Source: a virus. Taken from it: a DNA stretch of 25,547 bases. The notes below the pieces were generated by a model. That model did not search any database, was not told where the DNA came from, and saw only the letters and a list, made by a program, of their open reading frames with translations. Numbering within the stretch: the first letter of the stretch is position 1; each line of letters opens with the position of its first letter. A program made the position numbers and the translations under genes. Location of the stretch: IMG/VR virus record IMGVR_UViG_3300044825_003465, positions 1 through 25,547 of that record. One strand, 5' to 3'. Below, piece by piece: positions 6,747-12,934 of this stretch.

Positions 6747-7883
6747 ATGCTCATCAAAGACACCGCGCAGCGCGTACGCGCTCTCGCGCCGAACAAGTAC
6801 GGCCTTTCGCCTGTGGTCGCAGAGCGACTGCAATCGCTGGGCATCGATCCTGAAGCGCACGCGCTCTCGATCCGCGCTGGCTACGCAACACGCGAACGCC
6901 AGGCGAAGCAGGGCCCCATCGCGCTCTCGCGTCCCTCTGGAACGCTCGCGCTCACGCTCGATCCGGGCGACGTCACGACCACCACCGTTCTCAACGAGAC
7001 GGCGATGCTCTGGCGCAACGGAGAACTCGTCGCCGACGAAGTGTGTCCTGCACAGCTCGTCGACGATCGTTCCTCGCGCTACAACCTCTGGGGACGCGAG
7101 GAAATGCGCCTGCCCGTCGATGACGTGATGGGACCGCACTCGGAAGCGAAGGTGGTCGAGCCCTCGCTGTCGAACGACAACTACTCCGTGGTTGATCGTG
7201 CTCTCGTGGGAGCAATGAGCCGCACCACGCAGAACGCGAATCCTACGCTCGGAGCACGTGCTCGCAGCGTCGAAAACGTGATGGAGCGCCTCATGCTCGG
7301 TCGCGAAATTCGCGTGGCGGACAAGCTGCTCACCTCGGGCAACTACGGTGGAAGCAACTCCGTTTCGCTCGGTGCAACCCGTAAGTGGAACGGCGGCTCG
7401 ACCGCAACTCCCCTCACCGACATGCACACGGCAATGGAAGCGATTCCTGCGCAGATCACACACGCTGTGATGAGCGACCAAGTGTGGCATGCCGCAGTCG
7501 AGAACGCGGACATCAAAGCTATCGTTGCGAGCCAGCTCAATAACAAGGGACTGCTCACGCCGATGGACTTCGCGCTCTACTTCGGCATTGCGAACGTGCT
7601 CATCTCGAAAGCGTACAAGCAGAGCAAAGCGGGCACCGTCTCGCGCGTGTGGGGATCGAGCGCCATCGTGCTATTGCACGTGAATCCCGCGCCCAACATG
7701 CTCACCTTTGCGCGCACGTTCCGCTGGAATCCGGTGGGAAGCGCACGCGGATTCACCACGATGTCGTGGTTCGAGCCGAAGAAGGGACCGCAAGGCTCCG
7801 ACATGCACCAGGTCTCGTACGCAGACGATGAAAAGATCGTGGCGAACGATTTCGGTTACCTCATGGCTGGCGTCAAGCAGTAG
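6747..7883 (+). CDS. Major capsid protein
   Basis: This 378-residue protein follows the decoration protein at the place of Mu gpT and has the length and layout of an HK97-fold capsid protein. It has an extended N-arm, a stretch with ALTLDPGDVTTTTVLNETAML, the long helix region RARSVENVMERLMLGREIRVADKLLTSGNY, an A-domain-like part with KAIVASQLNNKGLLTPMDFALYFGIANVLISKAYK, and a C-terminal beta section with NPAPNMLTFARTFRW and VANDFGYLMAGV. It forms the icosahedral shell. No N-terminal delta domain is obvious, as expected when a separate scaffold exists. The ribosome-binding site is a loose AAGAAAG. Confidence 0.88.
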   Translation: MLIKDTAQRVRALAPNKYGLSPVVAERLQSLGIDPEAHALSIRAGYATRERQAKQGPIALSRPSGTLALTLDPGDVTTTTVLNETAMLWRNGELVADEVCPAQLVDDRSSRYNLWGREEMRLPVDDVMGPHSEAKVVEPSLSNDNYSVVDRALVGAMSRTTQNANPTLGARARSVENVMERLMLGREIRVADKLLTSGNYGGSNSVSLGATRKWNGGSTATPLTDMHTAMEAIPAQITHAVMSDQVWHAAVENADIKAIVASQLNNKGLLTPMDFALYFGIANVLISKAYKQSKAGTVSRVWGSSAIVLLHVNPAPNMLTFARTFRWNPVGSARGFTTMSWFEPKKGPQGSDMHQVSYADDEKIVANDFGYLMAGVKQ

Positions 7884-7885
7884 CC

Positions 7886-8260
7886 ATGGGCGACGAAAAC
7901 ACCCAAACGCTCGAACAACTCCGCGCGGAGAACGAAAAGCTCAAAGCGCAGGTGCTCGAGTACGAACAGACGCTCGACTCCACCATGAAGGAGAACGAAC
8001 TGCTCAAGGTGGACGTTCAACGCTTTGCGCGCGAGAACGACGACCTTCGTGCTGCGTGCAAAGCACTCGAAAAGGGCGCATCGATGGAAGCCAGCGCGAA
8101 AGCAGAAGCTCCCTCGATGCTGCAGCCGGAAACGCGTCGATACCGTGCGCGGTTTCGTCTCGGACTCTCACGCGGCGATATGATGCCGGGCGAAGAGTTC
8201 GAAGCGAGCGAAGAAGAGATCGAAGGACTTCGCATCGGTACTGATCTCGAAGTGGTGTGA
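7886..8260 (+). CDS. Coiled-coil protein with gp35-like C-terminus
   Basis: This 124-residue protein starts two bases after the capsid stop. Residues 8-65 are a heptad-rich coiled coil (LEQLRAENEKLKAQVLEYEQ and ENDDLRAACKALEK). The last 40 residues, RYRARFRLGLSRGDMMPGEEFEASEEEIEGL onward, resemble the small C-terminal domain of Mu gp35/HI1506-type proteins, which usually reads as a strand, PGE, then a short EEE helix. Mu gp35 lies at the same place, between capsid and gp36. Its function is not established; a head or neck accessory role fits the position. The stop overlaps the next GTG (GTGA). Confidence 0.75.
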   Translation: MGDENTQTLEQLRAENEKLKAQVLEYEQTLDSTMKENELLKVDVQRFARENDDLRAACKALEKGASMEASAKAEAPSMLQPETRRYRARFRLGLSRGDMMPGEEFEASEEEIEGLRIGTDLEVV

Positions 8261-8739
8261 GCGTGCCGATCATCGATCAAGCGTTCATGTCTGCACGCAT
8301 GGGAACGGAAGCGTTTCTGCGCGTGTTCGACAAAGACAAGGATGGCGTTGCAGATACTGCGGTCTTCGATGCTGCCGTCCTGAGTGCTGAATCGATCATT
8401 CGCGCGAAGCTCGCAGCTTCTCACGGCGATCCGTTGAGTGGTGAAGTTCCGCAGTACCTCAAGGACATCTGCGCGATGCTGGTTCCCTTCGAAGGAACGA
8501 AGTGGGCACCAGGACCAGCGAGCACACCGCAAACAGCGAGTCCTTACAAAGCGCTCTGGGACCAGGGAATCTCCTGCTTGAACGATCTTGCGAAGGATCG
8601 CACAGCGCGACTTCCAGCAGGTCCCGGCGAGCCTACCGCAAGCGTCGAAGCGTACGTCAACGCGCCGACGCCACTGTTTTCGCAAGCATCCATCAGCAGC
8701 GAGAGCGACGAAACGAACGGCGGATACTCGGGCTTCTAA
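8257..8739 (+). CDS. Head completion/connector protein (DUF1320, Mu gp36-like)
   Basis: This is a 160-residue protein with a GTG start inside the previous stop. The pattern of an early Asp-rich turn followed by the helix VFDAAVLSAESIIRAKLAAS and later PQYLKDICAMLV is that of DUF1320 proteins (Mu gp36), which sit at the head-tail joint. Residues 25-33, DKDKDGVAD, form a full DxDxDGxxD calcium-loop pattern (Asp25, Asp27, Asp29 and Asp33), which I do not regard as typical of the family. The C-terminal third is Ser/Pro/Thr-rich and probably flexible. The stop overlaps the next start (TAATG, 8737-8741). Confidence 0.82.
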   Translation: MSVPIIDQAFMSARMGTEAFLRVFDKDKDGVADTAVFDAAVLSAESIIRAKLAASHGDPLSGEVPQYLKDICAMLVPFEGTKWAPGPASTPQTASPYKALWDQGISCLNDLAKDRTARLPAGPGEPTASVEAYVNAPTPLFSQASISSESDETNGGYSGF

Positions 8740-9107
8740 TGTTTCGCGTGAGTTTCGACATTTCGGGCATCGAGCAGAAATGCGCTCGACTGCTTGAAGC
8801 AACGGATGCTGAGATGGAAGCGTTTGTTGCGCGTTCTGGCGAGAAGATCGCAGAGAGCGCGAAGCAAACGCATCCGTTTCAGAACCACACCAACACCCTC
8901 GAAGATTCCATCGATGCGATCGAACCGACGGGACGTTCACGCGATGGATCTCTTCTCGGCGGAGCACACGCAACAGCTCCGTACGCGTCCTTCGTCAACA
9001 ACAGACCTGAGTTCGAGTTCATGAAACTCGGGTATCGATTCGTCGTTGGACAACTTCGCTCGGACTTCGCTTCGGTCGCACCACGAGCTGGTGCTCGCAC
9101 TCGATGA
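8739..9107 (+). CDS. Neck/tail completion protein (HK97 gp10-like)
   Basis: This 122-residue protein begins MFRVSFDISG and has an N-terminal helix containing ARSGEKIAESAKQTHPFQNHTNTLEDSI, followed by GGAHATAPYASFVNNRPEF and a C-terminal helix. The sequence 'helix, xHPFxNxTxxLxxSI, GxxxxAPYAxFVN, P-F' is the usual signature of HK97 gp10-like tail completion proteins, here in the role of Mu gpG. They cap the neck side of the tail and help join it to the filled head. ATG 8739 overlaps the gp36-like stop and its own stop overlaps the next ATG at 9104, so the three neck genes are tightly coupled. Confidence 0.82.
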   Translation: MFRVSFDISGIEQKCARLLEATDAEMEAFVARSGEKIAESAKQTHPFQNHTNTLEDSIDAIEPTGRSRDGSLLGGAHATAPYASFVNNRPEFEFMKLGYRFVVGQLRSDFASVAPRAGARTR

Positions 9108-10018
9108 GCGCCTCCACCACACAGCTCGGTCTCGGGCTTCTCGCAGCGCTCCAAACGCTGGTGCCCGGATCACTGAAGTACGTCGGGCAAACACGCGCTC
9201 CCATTGGTCCGAAGAATCCACCCGATCTCGAAGCCCTCGGTGCACCGACCGCAGCGCTCGTCTTCTTCGAAGGAGAAGAGCGCGTGGAACCAGCAACGGT
9301 TCGAACACTCTCGCGCGGTGTTACTCAACGCATCGGTCGCAGTTCTTGGATTGTGTCCATTGCGGTGGAAGACTCGCGCGACGCTGCTGCAGAAACGCAA
9401 GGTGCTCCTTCCACGCCTGGTCTGTGGTCGTTGATCAATGCCGTTGAAGAAGTTCTGAATGGTCTGCAAGTCGCTGCACCACCAGCGACGCTGCAACTGC
9501 GAGTCACGGGAACACCGAACGCAACGGCGATCTTTGGTGCATCGGTTCTGCAGTACGGTCCACTCTCCTACAAACCCAACGGCACCAACATTGTGCTCAA
9601 TGGTGCTGGAGAGGGAACGATCACGGCAACGCTTACCACGCTCGATGCACTCGGGAATGTTCCCAACGGAGCACCACTCTCGTGGTCATCGACGCCAGCG
9701 AACCTCGATGCAACAGCCACGGTCACAGCGACGCAAACGCAGGGAGAACGCGGTCATTATCGCGTGAGTTCCTTTGAGCTTGTTTCCAAGCGACACAACT
9801 TTTCGTTTCCTGGTGTGATGGCTGTGTACGATCTTCGACTCACCGCAGATCGAGCACTCACCGCTCGAAGCGTTGTGCAAGAGTCTGCGACGTTCGAAAC
9901 CCTCGCTGCGGATCTGAACGACGAAGGCGATAGCGAGAACGCAGAGACCACACCTGATCCCACGAATCCGCGACAAAACCCGCGCGATTCCATCACCACT
10001 CCGATTCCAACTTCCTGA
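9104..10018 (+). CDS. Tail terminator-like protein (DUF1834/Mu gp37) with inserted J-type domain
   Basis: This is a 304-residue protein. Residues 1-127 and about 215-272 look like DUF1834 (Mu gp37): an N-terminal helix, VGQTRAPIGP, a beta part with SSWIVSIAVEDSRD, the helix LWSLINAVEEVLNGLQV, and the final strands SFELVSKRHNFSFPGVMAVYDLRLTA. Between them, residues 128-210 form a beta domain starting QLRVTGTPNATAIFGASVLQ and ending PLSWSSTPANLDATATV. That is clearly related to residues 91-175 of this phage's own baseplate J protein (20701-22203). The C-terminus from 273 is disordered and Pro/Asn/Thr-rich. Mu gp37 is about half this length. Position before gp38 and sheath supports a terminator or sheath-initiation role. 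Confidence 0.8.
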   Translation: MSASTTQLGLGLLAALQTLVPGSLKYVGQTRAPIGPKNPPDLEALGAPTAALVFFEGEERVEPATVRTLSRGVTQRIGRSSWIVSIAVEDSRDAAAETQGAPSTPGLWSLINAVEEVLNGLQVAAPPATLQLRVTGTPNATAIFGASVLQYGPLSYKPNGTNIVLNGAGEGTITATLTTLDALGNVPNGAPLSWSSTPANLDATATVTATQTQGERGHYRVSSFELVSKRHNFSFPGVMAVYDLRLTADRALTARSVVQESATFETLAADLNDEGDSENAETTPDPTNPRQNPRDSITTPIPTS

Positions 10019-10029
10019 AAGAACAACCG

Positions 10030-10242
10030 ATGAAGATTCGTGTTCGTCCCACAGCGGAGCATCCGCGAGTGCCGTACGTCGATGAGAACGACCGCGTTTG
10101 GATGGGAAGATTCGTTGGCGTCAACGCTGATGGATCACTCATGCCACAAGGCGAAGAGGTCGAGCACTCGGCCTACTACCAGCGCAAGCTCGATAGCGGC
10201 GCTCTCGAACTCGTTGCACCCACAACGGAGAAGCAGGAGTAA
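10030..10242 (+). CDS. DUF2635 protein (Mu gp38-like)
   Basis: This 70-residue protein begins MKIRVRPT and contains RVPYVDENDRVWMGRFVGVNADG and SAYYQRKLDSGALEL. This is the DUF2635 layout: a basic strand, a D-x-x-x-x-x-L/W turn, then YYxRRLxxGxV near the end. Mu gp38 lies at the same place between gp37 and the sheath. The role of the family is not known to me beyond being a conserved tail gene. The ribosome-binding site is a modest AAAGAAC. Confidence 0.85.
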   Translation: MKIRVRPTAEHPRVPYVDENDRVWMGRFVGVNADGSLMPQGEEVEHSAYYQRKLDSGALELVAPTTEKQE

Positions 10243-10245
10243 GCC

Positions 10246-11862
10246 ATGGGAATCAACGTCCTCGGACTTTCGAGTTCTCGCAAAACTCCAGGCGCTTACC
10301 TCAGCCTGATCTTTGGTGGACCGGGAACGAGTGCGGGAAGTGCGCAGCAACGCGTTCTTCTGCTCGGAAACATGATCCCTGCAGACATCACAGGTGCATC
10401 GCCTTCCTTCACGCTCCCGAAGGGAACGGCAGCACTCGCAACGCCACTGCAACTCTTCAGCGAACGCGATGCGATCAACTACTTCGGTCGTGGAAGTGAA
10501 CTGCACTTGATGGCGAAAGCTGCCTTCGATCAAGCACCCGATCTCACGTTGTGGGCGTGTGCTGTCGGCACTGCAGGAGGAGCTGCACAGGCAGCCCAAA
10601 CGCTCGCACTCACCGGAACTGCACCCACGGCGGATCTCACCGTCACGCTCTATTGCGACGGAAAGAAGATCGAGCTGGTGATCGCGAAGAGCACCACAAC
10701 GACCGCTGCAGCTGCGGCCATTGCTGCGGCGATCAACGACGTTCCCGACCTACCGATCACCGCGCAGAACAGCACGGGAACGGTGACCTTCACGGCGAAG
10801 ACTCCGGGCGCTCGTGGCAACGCGATTCGTGTTCGCGTTGACATCCTGAATGGCACCACGCTTTCGAAACTGCGCACAGGATCACTCGCCGCAACGGTTG
10901 CAGGAACGATCTTCACCCTCGGAGCACAGAACCTCGCTGCTGGTTCCGGAACGGAAACCACGACGTTCGCGACCGCACTCGCAGCGATTGCAGCACAACG
11001 TTGGCACCGCATCGCATGCTCGGTGGTGGATGCAACGAACATCGCTGCAGCGATTGCCCTGCTCACCACGAAGGCCGGTCCCACGCAGATGTTGTGGGAA
11101 CAGATCGTCTTTGGAAACACCGAAGACTTCACGACTGCAACGGTCGGACCCCAAGCGCTCGCTGCTGGTGCGAACTTCCTTCGTGCGCAGATTCTCTGGC
11201 ACCGCCAGAGCGATCGCGTTGCAGGCATCATTGCAGCACAGGCCGCTGCTGGGCGTTTGATGGGTGATGCTTCCGTTGGTGGAACCACTGACGGAGAAAG
11301 CAGCGATCCCTCGACAAACCTCGATGGACTGCAGCTCGCAACGATTCCGGTGCAAGAACTGGTGTCCGATCAACCGCTCCCGACGGAGATCGAAACGGCG
11401 CTCAACTACGGTGTGACTCCGCTCGTTCCGAGCGCTTCGCGACCGGGCTACGTCGAGATCGCTCGATCGATCACCACACGCTTCAAGGACGATTCGGGTG
11501 CAACGAACTACGCAGTGCTCGACACGAGCGAAGTCACGATCATCGATGCGTGCGCAGATGAGATTCGCACCGATGCGCAAATTGCCTTCAAGAAGACCAA
11601 ACTGGTGGACGATGATCCAACAGGGAAACCATCGGAGATTCCACGCTCGGTGAGTCCATCGAGTATTCGAAGCTGGATCTCCGCGAAGCTCGAAGTGTTC
11701 GCATCGCGTGGGTGGATCATCAACACTGCGCTGCACGCATCGAAGCTCGCAGTAGAGCGCGACACGCTCTCACGAGGGAGAGCGAACGCAGACATTCCCC
11801 TCGAACCAGCACCGGGCTTTCACATCTTCGGCGCGAACGTGCGTCAACAACAGGCCGCGTAA
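10246..11862 (+). CDS. Contractile tail sheath protein (Mu gpL-like)
   Basis: This 538-residue protein forms the outer sheath that contracts to drive the tube into the host. The N-terminal part has KTPGAYLSLIFGGPGTSAGSAQQRVLLLGN and the motif LFSERDAINYFGRGSELHLMAKAAF. Residues about 120-205 form an inserted beta domain (ADLTVTLYCDGKKIELVI, AAAIAAAINDVPDLPITA, TFTAKTPGARGNAIRVRV), typical of Mu-type sheaths. The C-terminal part has VARSIT-like EIARSITTRFKDD, ELVSDQPLPTEIETALNYGVTPLVPS and a final helix plus beta section. It has a strong ribosome-binding site, AGGAG at 10235-10239, 6 nt before the ATG, fitting a high-copy protein. Confidence 0.93.
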   Translation: MGINVLGLSSSRKTPGAYLSLIFGGPGTSAGSAQQRVLLLGNMIPADITGASPSFTLPKGTAALATPLQLFSERDAINYFGRGSELHLMAKAAFDQAPDLTLWACAVGTAGGAAQAAQTLALTGTAPTADLTVTLYCDGKKIELVIAKSTTTTAAAAAIAAAINDVPDLPITAQNSTGTVTFTAKTPGARGNAIRVRVDILNGTTLSKLRTGSLAATVAGTIFTLGAQNLAAGSGTETTTFATALAAIAAQRWHRIACSVVDATNIAAAIALLTTKAGPTQMLWEQIVFGNTEDFTTATVGPQALAAGANFLRAQILWHRQSDRVAGIIAAQAAAGRLMGDASVGGTTDGESSDPSTNLDGLQLATIPVQELVSDQPLPTEIETALNYGVTPLVPSASRPGYVEIARSITTRFKDDSGATNYAVLDTSEVTIIDACADEIRTDAQIAFKKTKLVDDDPTGKPSEIPRSVSPSSIRSWISAKLEVFASRGWIINTALHASKLAVERDTLSRGRANADIPLEPAPGFHIFGANVRQQQAA

Positions 11863-11886
11863 CGCGAGCAGAAAGGAAAGAGTCCC

Positions 11887-12270
11887 ATGGCAACTGCTCC
11901 CGAATACAGCGGACCGGGAACGATCTACTTCAACGGTCGCCTTCTCGCTGAGGCTTCGCAGATCACTGTCAAAACCACGTCCAACGACAAAGACGTCAAG
12001 ACCCTCGCGAAAGGACTCTCCGGCTTCAGCAATGGAGCACAGGAAACGAGCGTTGACTTCGACAACGCTGTGCCGATCGAAGGCATGGAAGAAGAGTTCG
12101 ACGAGATCTGTCATTCCCACCAAACCGTGCAGATCGGTGTTCGCTTCGGAAAAGTGCAGATCGAAGTGGTTGGAAGATTCATGGACATCTCGCAAACCAC
12201 CGACGTCGACAACCCCAACAAAGTTGCGGTGCAATTCAAGGGACGCCGCATCTCGCGCGTGAAGGTCTAA
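11887..12270 (+). CDS. Tail tube protein (Mu gpM-like)
   Basis: This 127-residue, mostly beta protein follows the sheath, as in Mu. It has IYFNGRLLAEASQITVKTTSNDKDVKTLAKGLSGFS, then ETSVDFDNAVPIEGMEEEFDEICHSHQTVQIGV, then the strands KVQIEVVGRFMDISQTTDVDNPNKVAVQFKGRRI. The pattern 'G-x-I-Y-x-N-G ... T-L-x-x-G-x-x-G-F-S ... V-x-x-x-F-x-G' is that of gpM-type tube proteins. Hexamer rings stack inside the sheath to form the DNA channel. AAAGGAAAGAG at 11872-11882 is a strong ribosome-binding site. The next gene starts one base after the stop. Confidence 0.88.
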   Translation: MATAPEYSGPGTIYFNGRLLAEASQITVKTTSNDKDVKTLAKGLSGFSNGAQETSVDFDNAVPIEGMEEEFDEICHSHQTVQIGVRFGKVQIEVVGRFMDISQTTDVDNPNKVAVQFKGRRISRVKV

Positions 12271-12271
12271 C

Positions 12272-12921
12272 GTGAGCGACGAGAAAAACGAGGGAGGGCT
12301 CTCACTGCTCTCTTCTCTGCTCAACGGCGCAGAGACCACGGCTCGCAAGATCGATCTTCCTCCACGACTAAAAGCACTCGCAGTCGAGCGTTCGCCAGAG
12401 GATCCGAACGCGGGACGTGTTGCACTCGTAGCGCTCACCGACGAACAGATCCAGGAAGCTCACTTCGAGGCGTTCGAGCACCTTCGCAAGAAGAAGAACG
12501 CACCGCCAGAGTGGTACTGGGAAACAGAAGACGGACGCGCACAGAAGCACAACGAGCTGCAGGTTCAGGTACTTCATCGCGCTCTTCGACATCCAACAGT
12601 GACGCTTCGGCACTTTGCAACGAGCGTTGGTCAGCTTCGCGGAGCACTGTTTCCCGACGAACGCGAGTACCTGATGCAAGAGTACTTGCGTTTTGCGATT
12701 GATCGTCGCCCGTACGAAACACTCACACCAGCCGCGCTGGACAAGCTGGTCGATGACGCGGGAAAAGGCTGTCTCGAAGCGACATCGTTGAGCTGTTACG
12801 ATGCCGCTTCGCTCTGCTCCATCACGCTCGAACTGGCGAGTCAGCTCTCTGCGCTACAGAGCAGACTCTCGTTGGTTACTACGTTGCAGAACGACTCTAC
12901 ACCCGACTCTTCCCTGCATAA
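12272..12921 (+). CDS. Predicted -1 frameshift form of the tail chaperone
   Basis: Slipping one base back at GGGAAAA keeps residues 1-165 and then reads AGG from 12766. The -1 frame stays open for 51 codons to a TAA at 12919-12921, giving 216 residues. The new C-terminus contains SDIVELLRCRFALLHHA and ends GYYVAERLYTRLFPA; its last third uses codons favoured in this window (GTT, GCA, GAA, CGA, CTC, TAC). Lambda G/GT and P2 E/E' use the same logic to make a minor chaperone form. Unlike those, the shifted and unshifted proteins here are nearly equal in length, so the ratio may matter more than size. Confidence 0.5.
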
Positions 12922-12928
12922 TTCCTGA
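12272..12928 (+). CDS. Tail assembly chaperone (zero-frame product)
   Basis: This is a 218-residue product from GTG 12272, located between the tube and the tape measure, the invariant place for tail assembly chaperones, which wrap the tape measure and recruit tube protein. Residues 35-165 are mainly helical and charged (LTDEQIQEAHFEAFEHLRKK, EWYWETEDGRAQKHNEL, TLRHFATSVGQLRGALFPDEREYLMQEYLRFAID). After residue 165 the zero-frame C-terminus is Ser/Leu/Thr-rich. A -1 frameshift signal lies at codons 164-165 (see 12760-12811). I do not recognise a named family; position and the frameshift signal carry the call. Confidence 0.75.
   Translation: MSDEKNEGGLSLLSSLLNGAETTARKIDLPPRLKALAVERSPEDPNAGRVALVALTDEQIQEAHFEAFEHLRKKKNAPPEWYWETEDGRAQKHNELQVQVLHRALRHPTVTLRHFATSVGQLRGALFPDEREYLMQEYLRFAIDRRPYETLTPAALDKLVDDAGKGCLEATSLSCYDAASLCSITLELASQLSALQSRLSLVTTLQNDSTPDSSLHNS
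12760..12811 (+). promoter_or_regulatory. Programmed -1 frameshift signal: slippery site, spacer, hairpin
   Basis: GGGAAAA at 12760-12766 is in the required X-XXY-YYZ phase: zero-frame codons are GGA (12761) and AAA (12764), and both re-pair after a -1 slip. An 8-nt spacer (12767-12774) leads to a hairpin. Its 5' arm is 12775-12788 and its 3' arm 12798-12811: 7 bp (CGAAGCG/CGCTTCG), one A-C mismatch, 6 bp (CATCGT/ACGATG) and a 9-nt loop. Heptamer, spacer length and stem all match known -1 frameshift signals. I checked the pairing base by base. Confidence 0.72.
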
Positions 12929-12934
12929 TCGTTC

